Source: Corynebacterium fournieri (GTDB lineage Bacteria > Actinomycetota > Actinomycetes > Mycobacteriales > Mycobacteriaceae). Taken from it: a DNA stretch of 64,000 nucleotides. Each line of letters begins with the position of its first letter. Position 1 is the first letter of the stretch. Shown in pieces: positions 55,763 through 63,876 of the stretch. The notes beneath the pieces were generated by a model, which did no database searches, was not told the origin of the DNA, and saw only the letters and a program-made list of their open reading frames with translations. Location: the NCBI RefSeq assembly GCF_030408775.1, contig NZ_CP047210.1, positions 2,046,001-2,110,000 on the forward strand, written 5' to 3'. The position numbers were made by a program, and so were the translations under genes.

Positions 55763-56997
55763 CCGCAACAGAGACCACAACACACACCGGTGAGCGCACC
55801 GCGGCCCGCCAGCGGTTCGTGGCCCCCGACCTCGCCCGCGGGTTCGCTCTCGTCGGCATCGCGATGGCCAACATGGTCACTGACTGGGACCCTACCGAGG
55901 GCGCCGACCACGCGGCGGGCCTCGGCGGCTACAACGGCGACGGCACCGTGTTGGAGAAGCTGCTCGTCTTCTTCGAGACGCTCTTCGTGCACGTGCGCGG
56001 TTTGCCCATGTTTGCCACCCTGCTCGGTGTTGGCGTCGGCATGATCTTTGCCAGCCTCGAGCGGCGCGGCTACCCGCTGCGCGCCCGGCGCATGGTGCTC
56101 GCGCGCCGCTATGGGTTCCTGTTCCTGTTCGGCCTAGTGCACAAGACGCTGTTTTTCACCAACGACATCATGACCGCGTACGGCATCGCGGCGCTTATCC
56201 TGTGCCTGTTCATCGGGTGGAGCGACCGAGCACTCTACGCGCTCGCAGGTGCAGCATTCGCCCTGAACGCGGTACTTCGTGCTCCTGGTGTATTCGCCGC
56301 GTTTTCGTCGGCAGCGGAACCGGTAGGCGGCAGCCCCGCGCGCATCGTTGACCTCGGCGAGCGCATAGCCGCCGGCCTGGCCAACTTCTGGGTGTACCCG
56401 GCAATGGGCGTACTCGAGATGCTCGCCTTCTTCCCGCTTGTCGTGGTCGGGTTTGTCTGGGGCCGACGCGGCGTCTTCGGCAACGTAAACGGCAACTCCC
56501 GGATGCTCCGCGGGTGGGCGATTCTTGCAGCCGTAGTTATCGTGGCCGTCGGCATCCCGTGGGGCTGCGCGGAAATCGGCGCGCTCGAACCCAGGTGGGC
56601 TACAGGGCTCAATGCCACCAACGAGCTCGTCGGCATGCTCACCGGCCCCGGCATCCTCGCTGCCATCTCCCTCGCGTGCCGGCCGTTGCAATCGCGTATC
56701 AACGCCTCCGGCTCCCTCCCGCACCTAGCCCGACCACTCGTGGCGCTGGGGAAACGTTCCATGAGCGGCTACCTTGCGCAAACGATCCTCTTCATCCTGA
56801 CAACCCAGCCTGCGTTCTGGTGGGCGACACGCGACGCAGCAATCTCCGGAAAGCTTGGCTGGGCGGTGCTTATCTGGCTGGCCACGGTAGCTGGTGCGTG
56901 GGCGCTTGAGAGGGCCGGCAAGCCGGGGCCGTTCGAATGGCTGCACCGTCGCCTGTCGTACGGCAAAAACGGCCTCCCTGAGCACTACCACGGCTAG
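55759..56997 (+). CDS. DUF418 (YeiB-like) membrane protein
   Basis: The 412-residue protein has about ten membrane segments and the conserved elements of YeiB/DUF418 proteins: APDLARGFALVGIAMANM near the start and LVALGKRSMSGYLAQTILF in the C-terminal DUF418 domain. The family is distantly related to acyltransferases of the OpgC type and its role is unknown. GTG 55759 overlaps the permease stop. Co-occurrence with a two-component system and an ABC exporter suggests a role in envelope maintenance or resistance. Confidence 0.85.
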   Translation: MTATETTTHTGERTAARQRFVAPDLARGFALVGIAMANMVTDWDPTEGADHAAGLGGYNGDGTVLEKLLVFFETLFVHVRGLPMFATLLGVGVGMIFASLERRGYPLRARRMVLARRYGFLFLFGLVHKTLFFTNDIMTAYGIAALILCLFIGWSDRALYALAGAAFALNAVLRAPGVFAAFSSAAEPVGGSPARIVDLGERIAAGLANFWVYPAMGVLEMLAFFPLVVVGFVWGRRGVFGNVNGNSRMLRGWAILAAVVIVAVGIPWGCAEIGALEPRWATGLNATNELVGMLTGPGILAAISLACRPLQSRINASGSLPHLARPLVALGKRSMSGYLAQTILFILTTQPAFWWATRDAAISGKLGWAVLIWLATVAGAWALERAGKPGPFEWLHRRLSYGKNGLPEHYHG

Positions 56998-57102
56998 GCG
57001 CCCAGAGCAGACGCGCCCAGACGGCACCGTGCCCTCGCTCGAGCCGTGCGCGATGCGACAGAAGTCTAGGATTGCCCCGGACAACGAGAAGAAGGGGCAT
57101 AC

Positions 57103-58806
57103 GTGGATCTCATCCGACTCACCGCGCGCTTTGGCAAACGCTACGCCGGCCAATTCGCATTGGTCATCACGTTACAGCTGGTCACAACCCTGGCCACGCT
57201 GTATTTGCCGGACTTGAACGCGGACATCATCAACAACGGTGTCGCGCAAGCGGACGTGCCGTACATCTGGCGCGTGGGCCGCACGATGCTGCTGGTTGCG
57301 CTGGTCCAGATCGTGGCGGCCATCGGCGCGGTGTGGTTCGCCTCCCAGGTGGCCATGAAGACCGGCCGGGACATCAGGGCCGCCGTCTACGACCGGGTAT
57401 CGGGCTTCACCAGCGAGGACATGGCCCGCTTCGGCACCGCCACCCTGGTCACCCGCGGCACCAACGACGTCCAGCAGGTGCAGATGACATTCCTGCTGTT
57501 CATGAACTTCATGGTCGCCGCGCCGATCATGGCTGTCGGCGGCATTGTCATGGCGCTGCGCCAAGACGCCGGCATGTCCTGGCTGGTGGTCACCGCCGTG
57601 CTCGTGCTGGCGGTGGTGGTGGGCATCATCGCCGCGCTGCTCATGCCCATGTTCAAGCGCATGCAGGTGAAGCTGGACAACATCAACGGCCTGCTGCGCG
57701 AGCAGATCGCCGGCATCCGCGTGGTGCGCGCGTTCGGCCGCGAGGACTACGAGGAGCAGCGCTTCCACACCGCGAACGAGGAGATCAGCCGCATCAGCCT
57801 CAACATCGGCCGCGTGTTCGTGACCATGTTCCCGGTCATCATGCTCATTTTGAACCTCGCCACCGCCGCGGTGCTGTGGTTCGGCGGGCACCGCGTGGAC
57901 GACGGCCTGGTGGAGGTCGGCTCGCTGACGGCGTTTATGCAGTACCTGATGCAGATTCTGATGGCGGTGATGATGGGCGTATTCATGCTCATGATGCTGC
58001 CGCGCGCGATCGTCTGCGCGGACCGCGTTGAAGAGGTGCTCGGGCACGAGGTGGACACGGCGGCGGCCGAAGGTGCATCGATAAGCGAAGGCACCGTGCG
58101 CTTCGAAGACGTCTCCTACACCTACCCCGGCGCGGAAAAACCCGTGCTGGAGGGCGTGTCCTTCGAGGCGCGGCCGGGCACCACCACCGCGATTATCGGC
58201 TCAACCGGCTCCGGCAAGACCACGCTGGTGGGGCTGCTGCCGCGGCTGTACTCCCCTACCTCGGGTCGTGTGCTTATCGACGGCGTTCCGGTCTCCGCCA
58301 TCGCCCGCGCCGACCTCGTCGGGGCGGTGGCGATGGTGCCGCAGAAGCCGTGGCTGTTTTCGGGCACTGTGGCGTCCAACCTGCGCATCGGCAAACCGGA
58401 CGCGACCGACGACGAGCTGTGGGCCGCGCTGCGCACCGCGCAAGCAGGCTTCGTCGACAACCTGGACATGCCTATCGCCCAAGGCGGCACGAACGTCTCC
58501 GGCGGGCAGCGCCAACGCCTGTGCATCGCCCGGATGCTGGTCTCGGACCCGAAGGTCTACGTCTTCGATGACTCCTTCAGCGCGCTGGACGCAGCCACGG
58601 AAGCGAACCTGAACGTGGCGATGCGCGAAGACGCGCGGGACAAGACCGTGATCGTGGTGGCGCAGAAAGTGTCCTCCATCAGGCACGCCGACCAGATCCT
58701 GGTAATGGAGGCCGGACGCATCGTCGCCCGCGGCACGCACAACGAACTGCTAGCCCAATCCGAGACCTACCGTGAAATTGCGCAGAGCCAGGAGGTGGAC
58801 GCATGA
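57103..58806 (+). CDS. Heterodimeric ABC exporter, subunit with degenerate Walker B
   Basis: This 567-residue half-transporter has six helices (about residues 15-310) and an ATPase domain with Walker A GSTGSGKTTLVGLL, a canonical signature VSGGQRQRLCIA and Walker B VYVFDDSFSALD, where the catalytic Glu is Asp. That substitution marks the non-hydrolytic site of asymmetric exporters. GAAGGGG precedes the GTG start. It overlaps the next gene by four bases (ATGA). Substrate unknown; multidrug or lipid export are common for the family. Confidence 0.92.
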   Translation: MDLIRLTARFGKRYAGQFALVITLQLVTTLATLYLPDLNADIINNGVAQADVPYIWRVGRTMLLVALVQIVAAIGAVWFASQVAMKTGRDIRAAVYDRVSGFTSEDMARFGTATLVTRGTNDVQQVQMTFLLFMNFMVAAPIMAVGGIVMALRQDAGMSWLVVTAVLVLAVVVGIIAALLMPMFKRMQVKLDNINGLLREQIAGIRVVRAFGREDYEEQRFHTANEEISRISLNIGRVFVTMFPVIMLILNLATAAVLWFGGHRVDDGLVEVGSLTAFMQYLMQILMAVMMGVFMLMMLPRAIVCADRVEEVLGHEVDTAAAEGASISEGTVRFEDVSYTYPGAEKPVLEGVSFEARPGTTTAIIGSTGSGKTTLVGLLPRLYSPTSGRVLIDGVPVSAIARADLVGAVAMVPQKPWLFSGTVASNLRIGKPDATDDELWAALRTAQAGFVDNLDMPIAQGGTNVSGGQRQRLCIARMLVSDPKVYVFDDSFSALDAATEANLNVAMREDARDKTVIVVAQKVSSIRHADQILVMEAGRIVARGTHNELLAQSETYREIAQSQEVDA

Positions 58807-60770
58807 GCAAGCAAGACGCAGCTGAGCTGAGCGAGGCGCAGCTGGCCGAATACGAAGAGAAGATGGCCGGCGACGACTACTCCAGCAAGGCGCCGCGCAA
58901 AGCCAAGCACTTCTGGCCGTCCGCCAAACGCTTGTTGGGGCTCCTCACCCCCTACAAACTCGCGCTGACCGCGGTGCTTGTGATGAACGCCGCGTCCGTG
59001 TTCCTGGCCGTGTACGCCCCGCGCGTGATGGGCCGGGCCATGGACGTCATCTTCGCCGGTGTGGTGTCCAAGCAGATGCCGCCCGGCACGACCAAGGAGC
59101 AGGCTGTGGAGGGGCTGCGCGCGGCCGGCCAGGACCGCTTCGCCGACATGGCCGCGGCGATGGAGCTGCACCCCGGCACCGGCATCGACTTCGACCGCCT
59201 GCGCGGGCTGATCGTGTTCGTGCTCGCCCTGTACCTCATCTCCGCGCTGCTGATGTGGGCCCAGGGCGCGATCCTGAACAAGCTGTCCATCCTGGCGGTG
59301 TTCAACCTGCGCGAGCGTGTGGAGGCGAAGCTCAACCGCCTGCCGTTGAGCTACTTCGACACCCGCCAGCGCGGCGATGTGATGAGCCGCACCACCAACG
59401 ACGTGGACAACGTGCAGCAGGCGCTGCAGCAATCGCTGTCTTCGCTGTTCAACGCGGTGCTGACGGTGCTGGGCATCATCGTGATGATGTTCGCCATCTC
59501 CTGGCAGCTCGCCCTGGTGGCGCTGCTGGCCATCCCGCTGACCGGCCTGGCCATGGGGCTGGTGGGCACGCGCAGCCAGAAGCAGTTCATCACCCAGTGG
59601 AAAGCGACCGGCGACGTCAACGGGCACGTGGAGGAATCCTTCTCCGGCCACGACGTGGCAGTCATCTTCGGCCGCACCGACGAGCTGCGCCGCGAGTTCG
59701 ACCAGCGCAACGACCAGCTCGCGGGCGCCGCGCAAAAGGCGCAGTTCCTGGCCAACTCCATGCACCCGATCATGCAGTTCGTCTCCTACCTGTCCTACGT
59801 GGCCATCGCGGTCCTCGGCGGTGTGAAGGTGGCCTCGGGCAAGCTCACGCTGGGCGATGCCACCGCGTTCATCCAGTACTCCCGCCAGTTCAACCAGCCG
59901 CTGGGCGAGATCGCCGGCATGATGCAGATGCTGCAATCCGGCGTGGCTTCCGCCGAGCGCGTCTTCGAGCTCCTCGACGCGGAGGAGGAAACCGCGGAGA
60001 CCGCCACCGCCCACCTGCCGCAACGCGCCGGCGAGGTGGAGTTCCGCGACGTGTCCTTTGATTACGGGACGGAGCGCAACGACGCTCCCCCGCTGATCCA
60101 GGACCTCAATCTGCGCGTCGCGCCCGGCCAGACCGCCGCGATTGTCGGCCCCACCGGCGCGGGCAAAACCACGCTGGTGAACCTGCTCATGCGCTTCTAC
60201 GACGTGGATGCCGGCAGCATCACCCTCGACGGAGTGGACATCAGGCAGCTCTCCCGCGGAGAGCTGCGCGGCCAGATCGGCATGGTGCTGCAGGACGCGG
60301 TGCTGTTTAAAGGCACGATCATGGAAAACATCCGCTACGGCCGCTTGGATGCCACCGACGAAGAGGTGATTGAGGCCGCGAAGGCCACCTTCGTGGACCG
60401 CTTCGTGCGCTCGCTTCCCGACGGATACGAAACGCAGGTCGACCAAGACGGAGGCTCCGTCTCCGCCGGCGAGCGGCAGCTGATCACCATCGCCCGCGCG
60501 TTTTTGTCCCAGCCGGCGCTGCTGATCCTGGACGAGGCGACTTCCTCGGTGGACACCCGCACGGAGGTGCTGGTGCAGCAGGCGATGAACGCGCTGCGCT
60601 CTAACCGCACGTCCTTTGTCATCGCGCACAGGCTGTCCACCATCCGCGACGCCGACGTAATCGTGGTGATGGAAAACGGGCGGATTGTGGAGCAGGGCTC
60701 GCACGCGGAGCTCGTCGCAAAGCAAGGTGCCTACTGGAAATTGCACCAAGCGCAGTTCAGCGAGGACTAA
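58803..60770 (+). CDS. Heterodimeric ABC exporter, catalytic subunit
   Basis: The 655-residue partner has a charged N-terminal extension (about 50 residues), six helices with an insert of about 70 residues between the first two (around 80-130), and an ATPase domain with Walker A GPTGAGKTTLVNLL, an altered signature VSAGERQLITIA and a complete Walker B LLILDEATSSVD. Together with the other subunit one intact ATP site (this Walker A/B with the partner's SGGQ) and one degenerate site are formed, as in TM287/288-type exporters. Confidence 0.93.
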   Translation: MSKQDAAELSEAQLAEYEEKMAGDDYSSKAPRKAKHFWPSAKRLLGLLTPYKLALTAVLVMNAASVFLAVYAPRVMGRAMDVIFAGVVSKQMPPGTTKEQAVEGLRAAGQDRFADMAAAMELHPGTGIDFDRLRGLIVFVLALYLISALLMWAQGAILNKLSILAVFNLRERVEAKLNRLPLSYFDTRQRGDVMSRTTNDVDNVQQALQQSLSSLFNAVLTVLGIIVMMFAISWQLALVALLAIPLTGLAMGLVGTRSQKQFITQWKATGDVNGHVEESFSGHDVAVIFGRTDELRREFDQRNDQLAGAAQKAQFLANSMHPIMQFVSYLSYVAIAVLGGVKVASGKLTLGDATAFIQYSRQFNQPLGEIAGMMQMLQSGVASAERVFELLDAEEETAETATAHLPQRAGEVEFRDVSFDYGTERNDAPPLIQDLNLRVAPGQTAAIVGPTGAGKTTLVNLLMRFYDVDAGSITLDGVDIRQLSRGELRGQIGMVLQDAVLFKGTIMENIRYGRLDATDEEVIEAAKATFVDRFVRSLPDGYETQVDQDGGSVSAGERQLITIARAFLSQPALLILDEATSSVDTRTEVLVQQAMNALRSNRTSFVIAHRLSTIRDADVIVVMENGRIVEQGSHAELVAKQGAYWKLHQAQFSED

Positions 60771-60777
60771 CTCTGCG

Positions 60778-60783
60778 TAGGAT
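60778..60783 (+). promoter_or_regulatory. -10 element of the small acidic protein gene
   Basis: TAGGAT, seven nt before ATG 60791. Confidence 0.45.
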
Positions 60784-60790
60784 CGGGCCC

Positions 60791-60994
60791 ATGACTACAG
60801 AACACGAAGGCCTCTACACCAGCATCGACACCGAACGCGCAACCGCCTCCTCGAAGGACAGCGCCGACGCCGCGAACCAGAACATGGACACCCTGCCCCT
60901 GGGCGAGGGTGTGCACACCGTCGAGGAAGCAGAACACCACGACGACACCAGCCGCTGGAACGACGGCAACCTCCCGAACGAGGAGACGAAGTAA
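60791..60994 (+). CDS. Small acidic protein of unknown function
   Basis: A 67-residue, very hydrophilic, acidic protein (rich in Glu, Asp, Thr, His) without hydrophobic segments, probably unstructured. It is supported as a gene by a -10 element at leaderless distance, sense codons matching the local codon bias and a terminator just after its stop. It lies between the ABC exporter and a DUF1707 protein. No family is recognised. Confidence 0.6.
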   Translation: MTTEHEGLYTSIDTERATASSKDSADAANQNMDTLPLGEGVHTVEEAEHHDDTSRWNDGNLPNEETK

Positions 60995-60999
60995 CTTTC

Positions 61000-61030
61000 C
61001 GCCCCGGACGCGCACCAGTCGTCCGGGGCG
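61000..61030 (+). terminator. Terminator of the small acidic protein gene
   Basis: CGCCCCGGAC (61000-61009) pairs with GTCCGGGGCG (61021-61030); a short TT tail follows and the -10 of the next gene begins immediately after. Confidence 0.65.
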
Positions 61031-61031
61031 T

Positions 61032-61037
61032 TAGTAT
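61032..61037 (+). promoter_or_regulatory. -10 element of the DUF1707 gene
   Basis: TAGTAT, eight nt before GTG 61046. Confidence 0.5.
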
Positions 61038-61045
61038 TGCGGTTT

Positions 61046-61678
61046 GTGAGCACTCCCTACGGCAATTTCAGGATCGGCGACCAGGAGCGCATGGACGCCA
61101 TGGACACTCTCGGGCGCGCGCTTGGCGAGGGCCGGCTCAACATGGCCGAGTTCGACGAGCGCTGCCGCCAAGTCGCCGAAGCACAGGTCCACTCGGACCT
61201 CGAACCGATTCTGGTGGACCTGCCGCCGCAGCCGGTGGAAGGCCCCGTGGCGGCGCAGGACGTCCCCTCAGGAGACGTCTTTTACAGCGGCCGCGAGATC
61301 ATGCAGGCGCGCCGCTCCGGCAAACGCATGCGCGCAGGCACGTTTTGGCTGGGCACCATAGGCGCGTTCGGTCTGGTCGGCCTGTTCAGCCACGTCGGTG
61401 CCGACGCCTTGGTCGGGCTTTCTCTGCTGTTTATCCCCACCCTGTTCATTCTGCTGTACGTGATGAAGGTGGGCCCGGATTCCTGGCACACCCCCAGCCT
61501 GCGGCAGTTGGAGCAGCAGCGCCGACAGGAAATCAAGCGCCGCCAGCTGGAGATCGAATCCGCGAAGGCGCACCAGCAGGCAATGAGGCGTGTGCAGCGC
61601 AAGGATCAGTTCAACCAGCTGACCTCCGACGCGCTCGATGTCGCACAAAATACGCTAAACCGGTTCCGCAAACCCTAA
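61046..61678 (+). CDS. DUF1707 domain protein with two membrane helices
   Basis: The first 55 residues form the DUF1707 (SHOCT-like) domain: RIGDQERMDAMDTLGRALGE, GRLNMAEFDER and SDLEPILVDLP. Two adjacent membrane helices follow (about 100-145) and then a basic, Gln-rich helical tail (about 150-205). The DUF1707 domain is common in actinobacterial membrane proteins of unknown role. GTG 61046 is chosen because of the -10 element before it; the frame is open three codons earlier. Confidence 0.8.
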   Translation: MSTPYGNFRIGDQERMDAMDTLGRALGEGRLNMAEFDERCRQVAEAQVHSDLEPILVDLPPQPVEGPVAAQDVPSGDVFYSGREIMQARRSGKRMRAGTFWLGTIGAFGLVGLFSHVGADALVGLSLLFIPTLFILLYVMKVGPDSWHTPSLRQLEQQRRQEIKRRQLEIESAKAHQQAMRRVQRKDQFNQLTSDALDVAQNTLNRFRKP

Positions 61679-61685
61679 ACGCGCC

Positions 61686-61691
61686 TACAGT
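61686..61691 (+). promoter_or_regulatory. -10 element of alaT
   Basis: TACAGT, eight nt before ATG 61700. Confidence 0.45.
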
Positions 61692-61699
61692 GGAGTGGC

Positions 61700-62950
61700 A
61701 TGAGTGAGCCACTGCAAAAGCACCAAAGGCACCGCCATTTCGACCAAGCGGACAAGCTGAAGAACGTCTTCTACGACATCCGCGGGCCGGTGACGGCCAC
61801 CGCGGAGAAGATGGAGCGCGACGGCCACACCATCCTGAAGCTCAACACCGGCAACCCGGCAGTGTTCGGTTTCGAAGCGCCGGACGTGATCATGCGCGAC
61901 ATGATTGCCAACCTGCCTACCTCCCAGGGCTACACCACTTCCAAGGGCATCACTTCGGCGCGCCGCGCGGTGGTCACGCGCTACGAGATGATCGACGGCT
62001 TCCCTCACTTCGACATCGACGACGTCTACCTCGGCAACGGCGTGTCCGAGCTGATCAGCATGACCACCCAGGCGCTGCTCAACGACGGCGACGAAATCCT
62101 CATCCCCGCCCCCGACTACCCGCTGTGGACTGCCGCGTCCACGCTCGCCGGCGGCAAAGTCGTGCACTACAAGTGCGACGAGGAGGACGATTGGAACCCC
62201 TCGCTCGAGGACATCCGGGAAAAGATCACCGACCGCACCAAAGCCATCGTGGTGATCAACCCCAACAACCCCACCGGCGCCGTGTACTCGCGCGAGGTGC
62301 TCGAAGGCATCGCCGACATCGCGCGCGAGCACGAGCTCATGGTGCTTTCCGACGAGATCTACGATCGCGTGCTTTACGACGGAGCTTCGCACATCTCCAT
62401 GGCAGAAATCGCCCCGGATCTCGTGTGCATCACCTTCAACGGCCTGTCCAAGGCGTACCGGGTGTGCGGCTACCGCGCCGGCTGGATGGTGATCACGGGC
62501 CCGAAGCGCCGCGCAACCGGCTTCATCGAAGGCCTCGACCTGCTCTCCGGCACCCGCCTGTGCGCGAATGTGCCGGGCCAGCACGCCATCCAGGTCGCGC
62601 TCGGCGGCCGCCAGTCCATCTACGAGCTCACCGCTGAGGGCGGGCGCCTGCACAAGCAGCGCAACGTCGCGGTGAAGAAGCTGCGGGAAATCCCCGGCAT
62701 CTCCGTGGTGGAGCCGAAGGGTGCGCTGTACTGCTTCCCCAAGATCGACGCGGAGATGTACAACATCCACGACGACGAGAAGTTCATGCTGGACCTGCTC
62801 AAGTCCGAGAAGATCCTCATGGTGCAGGGAACCGGCTTCAACTACCCCACCCCGGACCACTTCCGCGTGGTCACGCTGCCGTGGGCGTCCCAGCTGGAAA
62901 ACGCGATCGAGCGGCTCGGCAACTTCCTAGTGGACTACCACCAGCACTAG
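61700..62950 (+). CDS. alaT: Alanine aminotransferase (AlaT type)
   Basis: The 416-residue class I/II aminotransferase resembles AlaT of C. glutamicum, which forms alanine from pyruvate with glutamate. Visible elements: GNPAVFGFEAPD (substrate), SQGYTTSKGITSARRAV, INPNNPTGAVYS, DEIYDRVLYDG, and the PLP lysine in TFNGLSKAYRVCGYRAGW. The last 106 bp, including the stop codon, are repeated at 63771-63876. The copy attached to this gene may be an imported 3' end, since the downstream copy abuts the presumed original neighbour. Confidence 0.94.
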   Translation: MSEPLQKHQRHRHFDQADKLKNVFYDIRGPVTATAEKMERDGHTILKLNTGNPAVFGFEAPDVIMRDMIANLPTSQGYTTSKGITSARRAVVTRYEMIDGFPHFDIDDVYLGNGVSELISMTTQALLNDGDEILIPAPDYPLWTAASTLAGGKVVHYKCDEEDDWNPSLEDIREKITDRTKAIVVINPNNPTGAVYSREVLEGIADIAREHELMVLSDEIYDRVLYDGASHISMAEIAPDLVCITFNGLSKAYRVCGYRAGWMVITGPKRRATGFIEGLDLLSGTRLCANVPGQHAIQVALGGRQSIYELTAEGGRLHKQRNVAVKKLREIPGISVVEPKGALYCFPKIDAEMYNIHDDEKFMLDLLKSEKILMVQGTGFNYPTPDHFRVVTLPWASQLENAIERLGNFLVDYHQH

Positions 62951-62951
62951 G
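62846..62951 (+). repeat. Direct repeat, upstream copy (3' end of alaT)
   Basis: 106 bp repeated at 63771-63876 with two differences: G62869 versus A63794 and G62875 versus T63800. In the alaT frame both are third-position changes that keep Val and Thr. The last 76 bp are identical. Confidence 0.95.
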
Positions 62952-62965
62952 TTCCGCTGTTCTAG

Positions 62966-63172
62966 ACAACTACCAAACTTCAGGCCGCAAGTTTGGTGGA
63001 AGGCTCTCGCGTCATCCTCACCGCCCGCAACGCGTTGGACCGCCTAGGAGCTGACGGCATTGCCGTGTCTGCCCGAGTGGACAAACGTCAGCGTGCCTGG
63101 CGCTCCCCTGACATACTTTCGCTTTTCGGCGACTTCGCTGTCGCAGCTGGTCTCCGGCCTACCGGCGACTAG
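62966..63172 (+). pseudogene. C-terminal remnant of a Fic-family protein
   Basis: An open stretch of 68 codons without a proper start reads TARNALDRLGADGIAV and later QRAWRSPDILSLFGDFA before its TAG. This resembles the C-terminal winged-helix segment that follows the catalytic domain in many actinobacterial Fic/Doc-type AMPylator proteins; the Fic motif itself (HxFx[D/E]GNGR) is absent. It therefore looks like the tail of a deleted gene. The identification rests on pattern recall only. Confidence 0.5.
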
Positions 63173-63347
63173 GGCCGGAGCGCGCCTCGGCCTGAGCCAA
63201 AGCCGACTTCACCGAGCTGGCCAAAAGCGCCATCGAAAGAAGGAAGAGGATGACGTAGGCGCGACCTAACGCCACGATAAGGGCCACCGAGATAAATACC
63301 GCAAGGGTGGAGATACCGATCGCCATCTTCGAGTTACGCAGTTTCAT
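63159..63347 (-). CDS. Two-helix small membrane protein of the micro-operon
   Basis: A 62-residue protein with a basic N-terminus (MKLRNSK) and two hydrophobic helices (about residues 9-28 and 31-51), ending in a basic tail. AGGGGA lies five nt before the ATG and the gene starts nine bp after the stop of the precursor peptide gene, so the two are coupled. No family is recognised. Its 3' end overlaps the Fic-like remnant on the other strand; a CTCCGGCC/GGCCGGAG hairpin surrounds that end. Confidence 0.55.
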   Translation of the reverse strand: MKLRNSKMAIGISTLAVFISVALIVALGRAYVILFLLSMALLASSVKSALAQAEARSGPSRR

Positions 63348-63356
63348 GATCGTCCC

Positions 63357-63470
63357 CTAGCAGAAGGTGGTGGCGGTGCCCGCCATCGCCGGAGTCATGA
63401 CTGCAGCGGTCAGCGCTAGGGCGAGCGCGGGAGCGACAACCGCCTTGCGGACGGTCATTGAGTGATACAT
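63357..63470 (-). CDS. 37-residue precursor with signal peptide, possible secreted peptide
   Basis: The product has a basic N-region (about residues 1-9, MTVRK), a hydrophobic core (AVVAPALALALTAAVM) and a signal-peptidase site after TPAMA. Cleavage there would leave only GTATTFC, a seven-residue tail ending in Cys. GAAAGG lies six nt before the ATG, and TACAAT at 63513-63518 could serve as -10. The next gene encodes a two-helix membrane protein. Whether the tail is released as a signal, modified at its Cys, or merely a decayed end of a larger exported protein cannot be decided from sequence. Confidence 0.5.
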   Translation of the reverse strand: MYHSMTVRKAVVAPALALALTAAVMTPAMAGTATTFC

Positions 63471-63518
63471 GGGAAGCCTTTCACAAGTCGAGAAGCACAT
63501 CGTACTGGGAGGATTGTA

Positions 63519-63770
63519 TGAGCGCTGTTGCAGGATGAACATGGCTAGCGCTGACTTTGGAACATTTGGTCCAAAAGCGGTACTTTCGGTCCCCCGGTAA
63601 CAACGAGCAAGACGGTATCTGACTCCGATTGGCTTCTCTCGAACGACGAAAGGCTCAGATTGAAATTTCTAGAGGCTCCGCCCCCAAACGCGTGGAGCTG
63701 CCAGCCGGCGTCTTGCCACGCGGGGCGTGTCGTCCGTCGATAAGCACCTGCCTCTCGACGAGCTTCGCCG
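63519..63770. other. Region between the micro-operon promoter and the downstream alaT copy
   Basis: No gene is supported. One plus-strand frame (about 63550-63742) has 60 or so sense codons without a good start, and a minus-strand frame (63545-63847) runs antisense through the alaT repeat. Neither shows a known domain. Composition resembles the rest of the window, so the DNA is probably a remnant. Confidence 0.4.
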
Positions 63771-63876
63771 CCCACCCCGGACCACTTCCGCGTAGTCACT
63801 CTGCCGTGGGCGTCCCAGCTGGAAAACGCGATCGAGCGGCTCGGCAACTTCCTAGTGGACTACCACCAGCACTAGG
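63771..63876 (+). repeat. Direct repeat, downstream copy of the alaT 3' end
   Basis: This truncated copy of the last 35 codons of alaT has no start codon. Its TAG overlaps the stop codon of the convergent ABC-F gene (shared CTAG at 63872-63875), the arrangement expected for an original convergent gene pair. Confidence 0.95.

Noticed and set aside
63545-63847. A 100-codon minus-strand frame across the downstream alaT repeat
   Set aside because: Half of it is antisense to the alaT fragment, and it has no ribosome site or recognisable domain.
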